Positions 1 through 6,574 of a stretch of 36,951 nt of DNA are shown here, in pieces. The first letter of the stretch is position 1. Each line of letters opens with the position of its first letter. The DNA is from Oscillospiraceae bacterium. Its GTDB lineage: Bacteria; Bacillota; Clostridia; Oscillospirales; CAG-272. The stretch covers positions 1 to 36,951 of the forward strand of contig SVSS01000012.1 in assembly GCA_015064185.1 (NCBI GenBank), read 5' to 3'. Made by a program: the position numbers and the translations under genes. The notes under the pieces were generated by a model. That model saw nothing but the letters and a program-made list of their open reading frames with translations, was not told where the DNA came from and searched no databases.

Positions 1-226
1 GATGAGGTGTAGCGCGAAGCGCGTTTGTGCGGCTCGTTGCAAAACTCGAACACGCCGCTATGGCGGCTACACCTCACCACCCGCTACGCGGGAGCCTCTC
101 CTCAAGGAGAAGCCTTATGTAACGATATACTCATACAAAAGGGGTTTAACCCATTGTTCCCCACCCGCATAGCGGGTGGTTGTCTGTTTCGCACTTCGTG
201 CGGGGGTGCCTAAAGGCACTAATAAA
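1..226. repeat. Left copy of a hairpin-array repeat (inverted partner at right end)
   Basis: Positions 30-226 are the reverse complement of 36754-36951, with about five substitutions and one single-base indel. The unit is a string of short perfect hairpins: 53-66 area (GCCGC/GCGGC), 80-92 (CCCGC/GCGGG), 97-110 (TCTCCT/AGGAGA), 142-152 (GGGTT/AACCC), 161-179 (CCACCCGC/GCGGGTGG), 190-202 (CGCAC/GTGCG) and 206-219 (GTGCCT/AGGCAC). A further outer pair, 3-12 with 67-76, encloses a CGCG-AAG-CGCG hairpin, so the unit continues beyond the segment shared with the right end. No convincing protein is encoded. The element looks like a non-coding, structured, multicopy (REP/MITE-like) repeat. Its dispersal in the genome is inferred only from the two copies seen here. 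Confidence 0.85.
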
Positions 227-262
227 GGCGCCGATGCCCGTGTGGGCATCGGCGCCTTTTTT
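224..262. terminator. Bidirectional terminator at the 3' side of rny
   Basis: A perfect 16-bp stem (224-239 with 244-259, loop GTGT) has six T on the plus side and TTTATTA on the minus side. It is the likely terminator of rny transcripts coming from the right. The repeat begins immediately at its minus-strand T-tract. Confidence 0.85.
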
Positions 263-337
263 CATGTATTTACAGCGCGCAGCGCATATTTGCACAATAA
301 CTCTATAAATATATGTTGCTCAATTGAGCCAAGCCGT

Positions 338-1879
338 TTATTTTGCGTAATCCACCGCGCGACTCTCGCGGATGAGATTCACCTTGATCTGACCGGGGTA
401 CTTGACCTCGTCTTGGATCTTCTTTGCCATTTCGCGGGCAATGAACTTCATGCCCTCGTCGGTGACATCCTCAGGCTTCACCATGACGCGCAGCTCTCTG
501 CCCGCCTGAATGGCAAATGCCTTTTCCACACCCTCAAAGCCCTTGGCGATCTCCTCAAGCTTTTCAAGACGCTTGATGTAATTTTCAAGGTCCTCACGGC
601 GCGCACCCGGACGGGATGCCGAAATAGCATCGGCTGCCTGTACGAGAATTGCGATCACCGTTTGAGGCTCTACATCGTTGTGATGCGCCTCAATGGCATG
701 TACGACCTCACGGCTTTCCTTATACTTACGTGCCACATTGACACCAAGCTCTATGTGCGTGCCCTCTACGTCGTGCGGGAATGCCTTGCCGATATCGTGC
801 AAAAGGCCCGCACGCTTTGCGGCAGCAGCGTCCACACCAAGCTCCTCAGCCATAATGCCTGCAAGGAATGCTACCTCAATGGAATGCTTCAACACATTTT
901 GGCCGTAGCTGGTACGGTAGCGCAAGCGACCAAGCAATTTTACAAGCTCGGGGTGAAGGTTGGGAATACCTACCTCATAAGTAGCGCGCTCACCCGCCTG
1001 CTTCACGACCGCATCGACCTCGCGGCGGCATTTCTCCACCATTTCCTCAATGCGTGCGGGGTGAATACGCCCATCTGCTATCAACCTTTCCAGCGTGAGC
1101 CTTGCCACCTCACGGCGCACGGGATCAAAGCCCGAAAGTGTGATCGCCTCGGGAGTATCGTCAATAATGAGCTCAACACCCGTAAGCGTTTCCAGCTTTT
1201 GAATGTTACGGCCCTCGCGGCCAATGATGCGACCCTTCATTTCATCACTCGGGATCTGCACCACCGAAATGGTTGCCTCGGCTACGTGGTCGGTAGCACA
1301 GCGCTGAATGGCAAGCGAGAGAATATTACGAGCCTTGGTTTCTGCCTCGTCCTTAAACTGGGCATCCAGCTCGTCAAGGCGTTGTGCAAGCTCATGCTTT
1401 GCCTCACCCTCAACGCGCTCGATCAGCTCCTCCTTCGCTTCCTCTGCGGTAAGACCCGCAAGGCTCTCCAGCACACGCTTATGCTCGGCGAGCGTCGCCT
1501 CGATCTCGGCGCGCACGCTATCGTTTTCCTGCAGCTTTTGATCAAGCTTGTCATTCTTACGCTCGAGTGCCTCAGACTTCTGATCCAGATTTTCTTCCTT
1601 TTGCGCGAGTCTGCGCTCCATGCGCGTAATCTCGGCACGGCGTTCCTTTAACTCAGCTTCGCTTTCGTTACGGCGTTGCAGAATTTCTTCCTTTGCCTCA
1701 AGCAGCTTTTCCTTTTTCATAGACTCTGCTTGCTGTTGGCAATCGGTTAAGATGCGCTTTGCTTCCTGCTCGGCAGAGCCGATCTTCTTTTCCGCGATCA
1801 TACGGCGCAGCAAAAATCCAACCGCAAAGCCAAGCACAAGAGCAGCAGCAATCAGAGCAACTGCAAGTCCTGAATTCAT
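338..1879 (-). CDS. rny: Ribonuclease Y
   Basis: This 513-residue membrane-anchored endoribonuclease starts bulk mRNA decay in Gram-positive bacteria, where it replaces RNase E. The layout is typical: an N-terminal transmembrane helix at about residues 5-25, a long charged coiled coil at about 30-200, a KH RNA-binding domain at about 205-265 with the [10 protein letters not shown] loop, and an HD phosphohydrolase domain with the catalytic HD pair at 361-362 (LLHDIGKA). The length matches the family (about 510-520). The ATG at 1879 is preceded by AAAGGAGG with good spacing. The gene appears monocistronic, with its own promoter at 1959-1987 and a terminator at 224-262. Nothing suggests truncation. 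Confidence 0.97.
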   Translation of the reverse strand: MNSGLAVALIAAALVLGFAVGFLLRRMIAEKKIGSAEQEAKRILTDCQQQAESMKKEKLLEAKEEILQRRNESEAELKERRAEITRMERRLAQKEENLDQKSEALERKNDKLDQKLQENDSVRAEIEATLAEHKRVLESLAGLTAEEAKEELIERVEGEAKHELAQRLDELDAQFKDEAETKARNILSLAIQRCATDHVAEATISVVQIPSDEMKGRIIGREGRNIQKLETLTGVELIIDDTPEAITLSGFDPVRREVARLTLERLIADGRIHPARIEEMVEKCRREVDAVVKQAGERATYEVGIPNLHPELVKLLGRLRYRTSYGQNVLKHSIEVAFLAGIMAEELGVDAAAAKRAGLLHDIGKAFPHDVEGTHIELGVNVARKYKESREVVHAIEAHHNDVEPQTVIAILVQAADAISASRPGARREDLENYIKRLEKLEEIAKGFEGVEKAFAIQAGRELRVMVKPEDVTDEGMKFIAREMAKKIQDEVKYPGQIKVNLIRESRAVDYAK

Positions 1880-1958
1880 ACGTTATTACCTCCTTTTTCA
1901 GTTTTCAAATATCTTATATACAACAGTAGAACAGTAACACCAATGTATATACTATTTA

Positions 1959-1987
1959 ATTATACACTTATATTTTATAAAAGTCAA
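1959..1987 (-). promoter_or_regulatory. Promoter of rny
   Basis: On the minus strand, TTGACT (1987-1982) and TATAAT (1964-1959) are separated by exactly 17 bases, a strong housekeeping-sigma promoter. It lies about 80 bases upstream of the rny ATG in an AT-rich region and is divergent from the HPr-like gene promoter. Confidence 0.8.
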
Positions 1988-2031
1988 TAAGAACACCCTT
2001 TTTTATTTACCATTTTTATAAAAAACAGATG

Positions 2032-2060
2032 TTGACAAAGCGTATTTCATTCGGTATAAT
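2032..2060 (+). promoter_or_regulatory. Promoter of the HPr-like gene
   Basis: TTGACA (2032-2037), a 17-base spacer, then TATAAT (2055-2060). It lies about 70 bases before the ATG at 2129 and matches the consensus exactly. Confidence 0.85.
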
Positions 2061-2128
2061 GATAGCAAGAACGGAAAAATTCCATAAATGAGAATTTGAC
2101 CCGAAATACAATTAAAGGAGTATGAATC

Positions 2129-2359
2129 ATGAACAGCGTAAGCATTCGCCTTTCCACCATTGCCGACGTGCGTGATTTTGTAAACATCGTTGCCAAAAGC
2201 GACATCGACGTAGATCTGCAATCGGGCAGATACGTCGTTGACGGCAAATCCATCATGGGCATTTTCAGCCTCGACCTGCTCTCCCCCATCACCCTCACCG
2301 CCCACTCTGATGACACTGCAGAGTTGTTTGCAGCGCTCGACCGCTTTATCATCAAATAA
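2129..2359 (+). CDS. HPr-like protein lacking the phosphorylatable histidine
   Basis: This 76-residue protein has the size and motif order of the PTS phosphocarrier HPr. The regulatory serine region is well kept (GKSIMGIFSLDL, Ser41, equivalent to HPr Ser46). The catalytic GLHARPA segment around His15 is not: here it reads STIADVRDFVNI, with no histidine. The protein therefore cannot be a normal PEP-dependent phosphocarrier. By analogy with Bacillus Crh it could act only through the serine site, as a regulator partner. That role is inferred; the fold assignment is firmer. The start has AAAGGAG upstream, a consensus promoter at 2032-2060 and a terminator directly after the stop, so it is a strongly expressed single gene. 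Confidence 0.8.
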   Translation: MNSVSIRLSTIADVRDFVNIVAKSDIDVDLQSGRYVVDGKSIMGIFSLDLLSPITLTAHSDDTAELFAALDRFIIK

Positions 2360-2362
2360 TAG

Positions 2363-2392
2363 AAAAAAGCCGCCCCGTTGGGCGGCTTTTTT
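2363..2392. terminator. Bidirectional terminator between HPr-like gene and exonuclease
   Basis: The stem GCCGCCC/GGGCGGC (2369-2375 with 2380-2386, loop CGTT) is flanked by six A and six T. It serves the plus-strand HPr-like gene and the minus-strand exonuclease gene. Confidence 0.9.
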
Positions 2393-2410
2393 CTATTTTA
2401 TCCTCTTTCC

Positions 2411-3577
2411 TCACACGGGTGCGGGATCCTCACTTACATCTGCAAAGCTGTCAACAGCCTCCTCGCGCGCCTCAGGCTTTGGCATAAGGTGTGAGAGGTC
2501 CATTTTAGGCTTGCGGGAAAGGCGCACCTCGCTGGTTTCAAGGGTATCAAACAGGAGCTTGATCGGATGGATCTCGATATCCTCGCCGTTTTCGATCATT
2601 GCCTCGGCGACGGCAAGACGGCGGTCGCCCTCCTCACCGCAATCATAGGTGAAAAGAATATCGGCATCACGCGTGGAAAGCGTATAACGGCCGCCCGCGT
2701 TTACGATCATCTGCACAAGATACAGCATTTCGTTGAAGTGATAGCGCTGATAGCCAAGGCTGACGGTCACGGTGTGACCCGTAAGCAGCGGCGGCTTTCT
2801 CGTTTTCTTGGGTGCAACGGTTTCGAGATATTTCAGGAACAGCGCCGCATTTTCCGACCCTGCCTCCATCATGTTGGAGGTGTCGGGCTCTGTCGGCTCC
2901 GCCGCCACATCGCCCTTTTTGCGCTTTTTGCCGCCACGGTGGCGCTTTTTCTTGGCGCCTGCCTCGCCCTCAGGCTTCTTCCACGCATACTCCATGGTAA
3001 AGCCCTCGGTAAAGCCACCGCAATCGGGATACATTTCAAGCAGCTCGGGCAGATTTTTGCCATGGTATGCCGCGATCGCCTTGAGAATGAGCATGGTGTT
3101 ATAAGCATCCTCATCACTGCGATGAAGATTTTCGGGCTCGATATGGCACCAGGAAAGCAAAGAATCCTCAAGATTCTTAGCGGTATTATTCTCAGGCTGG
3201 CGCGCGTAGATCTGCTGCACGTCGTAAAAACGGTAGGTAAAGGGGGTAAGGTCGTAGCGCTTGCAGTCATCCTGCAAGAAATGCACGTCGTTGGTCACCG
3301 CATAGCCGATCACAATCGTTTCGGGATCCTCAAACATTGCTTTGAAAAACTCATAAAATTCGGGAAACGCCGGCTTGTCCGCGAAAATACTGCGCGGATA
3401 TGCCATCATTTTTTTGGCAACGTACCAATCAAAGCGGTCACGCGGGTTGATGAGCACATCCTCCTTGTCATGCAGGATGTTAAAGTTTTCATCGGTGATA
3501 CAGTATCCAAGACTGAAGATCTTAGCACAGTTGTTATAGCAATTGGCACATTCAATATCAAAAAATAAATATTTCAT
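2411..3577 (-). CDS. DEDDh 3'-5' exonuclease with a BRCT-like C-terminal region
   Basis: This 388-residue protein resembles the epsilon/PolC-type proofreading exonuclease family. Exonuclease motif I is FDIEC (Asp7, Glu9), motif II is around TND (Asp97), and motif III is HRSDED (His152, Asp157), giving the H-x4-D signature of DEDDh enzymes. After the nuclease domain (about 1-175) comes a lysine/arginine-rich linker at about 209-221, likely nucleic-acid binding. Residues of about 275-345 contain a GG followed by alternating hydrophobics, which looks BRCT-like to me. The acidic C-terminus resembles a tail. Substrate and partner are unknown; a DNA repair or RNA processing role is possible. It is transcribed alone from the promoter at 3646-3674. 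The ribosome-binding site is weak (GCGAG). Confidence 0.8.
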   Translation of the reverse strand: MKYLFFDIECANCYNNCAKIFSLGYCITDENFNILHDKEDVLINPRDRFDWYVAKKMMAYPRSIFADKPAFPEFYEFFKAMFEDPETIVIGYAVTNDVHFLQDDCKRYDLTPFTYRFYDVQQIYARQPENNTAKNLEDSLLSWCHIEPENLHRSDEDAYNTMLILKAIAAYHGKNLPELLEMYPDCGGFTEGFTMEYAWKKPEGEAGAKKKRHRGGKKRKKGDVAAEPTEPDTSNMMEAGSENAALFLKYLETVAPKKTRKPPLLTGHTVTVSLGYQRYHFNEMLYLVQMIVNAGGRYTLSTRDADILFTYDCGEEGDRRLAVAEAMIENGEDIEIHPIKLLFDTLETSEVRLSRKPKMDLSHLMPKPEAREEAVDSFADVSEDPAPV

Positions 3578-3645
3578 CTATTACTCGCAATCATTTCAAA
3601 ATCCATTGTATTTGCGCCGTCTTGTTTATGAAAGCACTACCTTTT

Positions 3646-3674
3646 ATTATATAACGCCAAATCCCGTTTGTCAA
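3646..3674 (-). promoter_or_regulatory. Promoter of the exonuclease gene
   Basis: On the minus strand, TTGACA (3674-3669) and TATAAT (3651-3646) have a 17-base spacer, a consensus match upstream of the ATG at 3577. Confidence 0.85.
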
Positions 3675-3715
3675 GGCAAAACCGCAACTCCAGCAGGTAA
3701 AATGTGAAAGTTCTC

Positions 3716-3744
3716 TTGCATTTTTACAGCATGCTTGATATAAT
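3716..3744 (+). promoter_or_regulatory. Promoter of the DUF1934 gene
   Basis: TTGCAT (3716-3721), a 17-base spacer and TATAAT (3739-3744). The -10 is perfect and the -35 has two mismatches. It lies about 75 bases before the start at 3821. Confidence 0.7.
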
Positions 3745-3820
3745 AGATATGTGGCACGCCACAAGTTTGATATCACAAAAAGCACCTGACCCACAGCGGG
3801 TGCAACGGAGATAAAGCAGC

Positions 3821-4324
3821 ATGTTAAAAAAGGTACGCATTTCCATTCACACCAAGCAACAGGAGATCGGCGGGACTCTGTTTGATGCCCCAAAAGGATC
3901 ATCCGCCACAACGCAAGCGATCAATGCCGAGCCACAAGAAATGGAACTGATGTTCGAGGGGCGCTATTACGACGACGGCACGCGCATTTCAATCTCCTAC
4001 AAAGAGGGCGAGATCACAGGCATGGACAATTCTCGCACCGCCATTTCCTTTCAGAAAAGCGAGCCTGCCCTTATTACCATGACACGTGACGGTGCAGTGC
4101 GCACCGCGCTTGTTTTTGAAGAGGGTCGGCGCCATTTGTGCGTATATCAAACACCGTTTATGCCCTTCGAGGTGGCGGTAAAGACCAAGCAGGTGCAAAA
4201 CCGCATTGAGGAAAACGGCACCCTTCGTATGCAATACACGGTAGAATTAAAGGGCGCCAATGCCGAGCAGACCGATTTTTCGCTCACACTGTTGCCCGAT
4301 ACCAACGCACCGACATCCAAATAA
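3821..4324 (+). CDS. DUF1934 (YwiB-like) beta-barrel protein
   Basis: This 167-residue cytosolic protein resembles the DUF1934/YwiB family of Bacillota, predicted calycin-like beta-barrels of unknown function. Typical features are the short N-terminal strand (KKVRISIHTKQ), the stretch MELMFEGRYYDDGTRISISY at about residues 41-60, a central MTRDG turn and a C-terminal strand running into LKG. There is no signal peptide or membrane segment. The gene has its own promoter and a terminator at 4329-4371. The ATG at 3821 is preceded by ACGGAG at about ten bases. Family members are often near argS or rpoE in Bacilli; here it stands alone between a nuclease and a phosphatase gene, so context adds no function. 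Confidence 0.8.
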   Translation: MLKKVRISIHTKQQEIGGTLFDAPKGSSATTQAINAEPQEMELMFEGRYYDDGTRISISYKEGEITGMDNSRTAISFQKSEPALITMTRDGAVRTALVFEEGRRHLCVYQTPFMPFEVAVKTKQVQNRIEENGTLRMQYTVELKGANAEQTDFSLTLLPDTNAPTSK

Positions 4325-4328
4325 ACAA

Positions 4329-4371
4329 ACTGCCTCAAGTGCGCCAATCGCATTTGAGGCAGTCTTTTTTT
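4329..4371. terminator. Terminator between DUF1934 gene and gph-type gene
   Basis: A 15-bp stem (4329-4343 with 4349-4363, one G-U pair, loop of five) is followed by seven T on the plus strand. The stop codon of the convergent phosphatase gene overlaps this T-tract. Confidence 0.85.
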
Positions 4372-5029
4372 ACACACCTAAAATAAATGCTTCAAGTTCT
4401 TTTGGTGTATGTGCGATCACCCCGGCGCCCTTCTTTAAAAGAAGATCGACCGAGCGAAATCCCCACGATACCGAAATAACATCAACACCCGCATTGGCGG
4501 CGGTCTTGATGTCAACCTCAGAATCGCCGATATAAACGGTATCCGCGGCAAGAGCACCGCATTGCGCCATGATGGAAAACACTGCATCAGGTGCGGGCTT
4601 TTTGGGAACACCCTCGCTCTCGCGCTCCCCCAAAACCACATCAAAAAGCCCTTCAAAGTAGGCGTTGCAAAGCGCCACGGTTGCGGGATCTGCCTTGTTT
4701 GAGAGCACGGCGGTTTTCACACCCCTTGCACGAAGCGTGCGCAGCATGGTAACGATTCCCGCATACGGTGCGGTTTTATCCGCGCAATGCGCGGTATAAT
4801 GTGCCACAAAGGCAGCGTACACACGTGCAATATCCTCTGCCGCTGTGTCGGTAGGCACAGCACGCTCAATCAGTTTTTTAATGCCGTCCCCGATAAAATC
4901 CCGCACCTGCTCTTCTGTGCGTGCAGGATAGTCGCAGGCGGTAAGCGCCGCATTGACGGCATCGGAAAGATCGGCAAGTGTATTCAGCACTGTGCCGTCA
5001 AGATCAAATATAGCCAAACGGTATTTCAT
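4370..5029 (-). CDS. gph: HAD-family phosphoglycolate phosphatase-like hydrolase
   Basis: This 219-residue HAD hydrolase of subclass IA is probably a phosphoglycolate phosphatase or related housekeeping sugar-phosphate phosphatase. Motif I is FDLDGTVLNT (nucleophile Asp9, Asp11). Motif II is the serine in VLSNKAD, and motif III/IV is YIGDSEVD with acidic residues near the C-terminus. A helical cap follows motif I, as in PGP enzymes. I chose the ATG at 5029, with AAGGAT upstream, over an upstream TTG at 5047. It lies 11 bases after the rluD-type stop, so the gene is the last cistron of the ileS-lspA-rluD run. Substrate is not certain; PpaX-type pyrophosphatase is an alternative. Confidence 0.85.
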   Translation of the reverse strand: MKYRLAIFDLDGTVLNTLADLSDAVNAALTACDYPARTEEQVRDFIGDGIKKLIERAVPTDTAAEDIARVYAAFVAHYTAHCADKTAPYAGIVTMLRTLRARGVKTAVLSNKADPATVALCNAYFEGLFDVVLGERESEGVPKKPAPDAVFSIMAQCGALAADTVYIGDSEVDIKTAANAGVDVISVSWGFRSVDLLLKKGAGVIAHTPKELEAFILGV

Positions 5030-5040
5030 ATAAACGATCC

Positions 5041-5988
5041 TTACCAAGATTCCTTTTCAAGCACGCCGAGCAACGCTTCAAACGTTTCGGGCAGCGGTGC
5101 CTTAAAGGTCATGCGCTCGCCGCTTTTGGGGTGCGTCAGTGTAAGCTCCCCCGCAAACAGGCACTGCCCGTCGATAAGCGTGCGGTGTCTTGCCTCAAAT
5201 TTCGTACCGTTACCGCCGTAAACGGGGTCGCCGAGCAGAGGGTGCCCGAGCGATGCCATGTGCACACGGATCTGATGCGTGCGCCCTGTTTCGAGTTGAC
5301 AACGGATATATGTCATTTGTCCAAAGCGACGGAGGACGGTATAATGGGTGATCGCCACCCTTCCCTCTCCCTCACGGCGGCAAATTGCCATACGCTTGCG
5401 GTCTACGGGATGCCGCCCGATCGGTGCGTTGACCGTTCCGCAATCCTGTTTAAAATTACCAAGCGCTATGGCATAGTAGATGCGGCTGACATCATGCACC
5501 TTTAGCTGGTCGGACAGCGCAATGTGCGCCGTATCATTTTTGGCTACCACCAAAAGCCCTGCGGTATCCTTGTCGATGCGGTGTACGATCCCGGGGCGCT
5601 CAACACCCCCAATGCCCGAAAGCGTACCCTTGCAATGGTATAACAGGGCGTTGACAAGCGTGCCCCGCTCATTCCCTGCGGCGGGATGCACCACCATGCC
5701 GCTTGGCTTGTTGATTACAATGATATCGTTATCCTCATAAATAATATCAAGCGGAATATCCTCAGGCTGTGCCTCGGCAGGGGTAGGGTCAGGCAGGGTA
5801 AGTGTGATCTCCTCTCCCCCCTTTAAGCGATACTTTTTGTTCGCTTCTCCCTGAGAAAGCGTCACCTGCCCCTCGGCGATCAGGCGCTCCGCTGCCGAGC
5901 GCGAAAGTGAAAATGCAGCGGCAAGAAAGCCGTCAAGCCGCTTGCCTGCATCACTCTCTGTTGCCGTAACGTGTAGCACCTCAGCCAT
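5041..5988 (-). CDS. rluD: RluD-family 23S rRNA pseudouridine synthase
   Basis: This enzyme converts uridines to pseudouridine in large-subunit rRNA (RluA/RluD family). The 315-residue protein has an N-terminal S4-like RNA-binding domain (about 15-65, KRLDGFLAAAF) and a catalytic domain. The conserved HRIDKDTAG is at 136-144 with catalytic Asp139, and LETGRTHQIRVHM comes later. I place the start at the ATG at 5988, preceded by GGAGAGG, overlapping the lspA stop by 8 bases, which suggests translational coupling. The partnership with lspA and ileS is a conserved Gram-positive gene order (as for Bacillus ylyB). Which uridines are modified cannot be read from sequence. Confidence 0.93.
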   Translation of the reverse strand: MAEVLHVTATESDAGKRLDGFLAAAFSLSRSAAERLIAEGQVTLSQGEANKKYRLKGGEEITLTLPDPTPAEAQPEDIPLDIIYEDNDIIVINKPSGMVVHPAAGNERGTLVNALLYHCKGTLSGIGGVERPGIVHRIDKDTAGLLVVAKNDTAHIALSDQLKVHDVSRIYYAIALGNFKQDCGTVNAPIGRHPVDRKRMAICRREGEGRVAITHYTVLRRFGQMTYIRCQLETGRTHQIRVHMASLGHPLLGDPVYGGNGTKFEARHRTLIDGQCLFAGELTLTHPKSGERMTFKAPLPETFEALLGVLEKESW

Positions 5989-6511
5989 TTTGATCCTCTC
6001 CCTGTTGCGGCTCGCTTTTTCCATCGGACGCCTTTAACAACCCGTTTTCTTTGATCTCGGCAACCAACTCAAGTATCAGATCAAGCACGAAAAGTGCGGC
6101 GCCCACGCAAACGGCAGCATCCGCTATATTAAATACCCAAACCCAAAAATCAAAGGCGCAAAAATCAATAAAATCCACCACAAAGCCAAGGCGCAAGCGG
6201 TCGATCATATTACCGATACCACCACCTATGATAAGGGCAAGCCCCACGCGCGAAAGATTGCGGTGCACATAGCGGAACAAATAATAGGAAACGGCACCGA
6301 TCCCCACCACCGACAGGACAAGAAAGACCCAGCGATGATCGGCAAGAAGCCCAAACGCCATGCCGCGATTTTCCACGTAGGTAAAGCGCAGCACACCTTC
6401 GATAAGTTCCACCTGCTCCTCATAAAGATAAGCAAGCACCAATATTTTACTGATTTGATCCACTAGGATAACTGCCGCGATCACGGCAATGACCATGATG
6501 ATCCAAAGCAT
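5981..6511 (-). CDS. lspA: Lipoprotein signal peptidase (signal peptidase II)
   Basis: This membrane aspartyl protease cleaves signal peptides from lipid-modified prolipoproteins. The 176-residue protein has four hydrophobic segments (about 2-20, 60-80, 88-103, 125-150). The family motifs are VENRGMAFG (46-54) and the two catalytic aspartates, VVDFIDF (Asp113) and FNIAD (Asp131). I chose the ATG at 6511, with AAAGGA upstream, instead of an upstream alternative at 6538. The charged C-terminal tail after about 155 is longer than in E. coli. The gene lies between ileS and the rluD-type gene, the usual arrangement. A client, the DUF4430 lipoprotein at 35697, lies in this same window. Confidence 0.96.
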   Translation of the reverse strand: MLWIIMVIAVIAAVILVDQISKILVLAYLYEEQVELIEGVLRFTYVENRGMAFGLLADHRWVFLVLSVVGIGAVSYYLFRYVHRNLSRVGLALIIGGGIGNMIDRLRLGFVVDFIDFCAFDFWVWVFNIADAAVCVGAALFVLDLILELVAEIKENGLLKASDGKSEPQQGEDQNG

Positions 6512-6574
6512 AAACGATCCTTTCAAAAAGTGCCGCATCCGTCGAAACCGACATTTGCGGCACTTTGTGTTGAT

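Noticed and set aside
176-1651. A long plus-strand open frame opposite rny
   Set aside because: It is antisense to a well-conserved RNase Y, has no ribosome-binding site and shows no recognisable domain.
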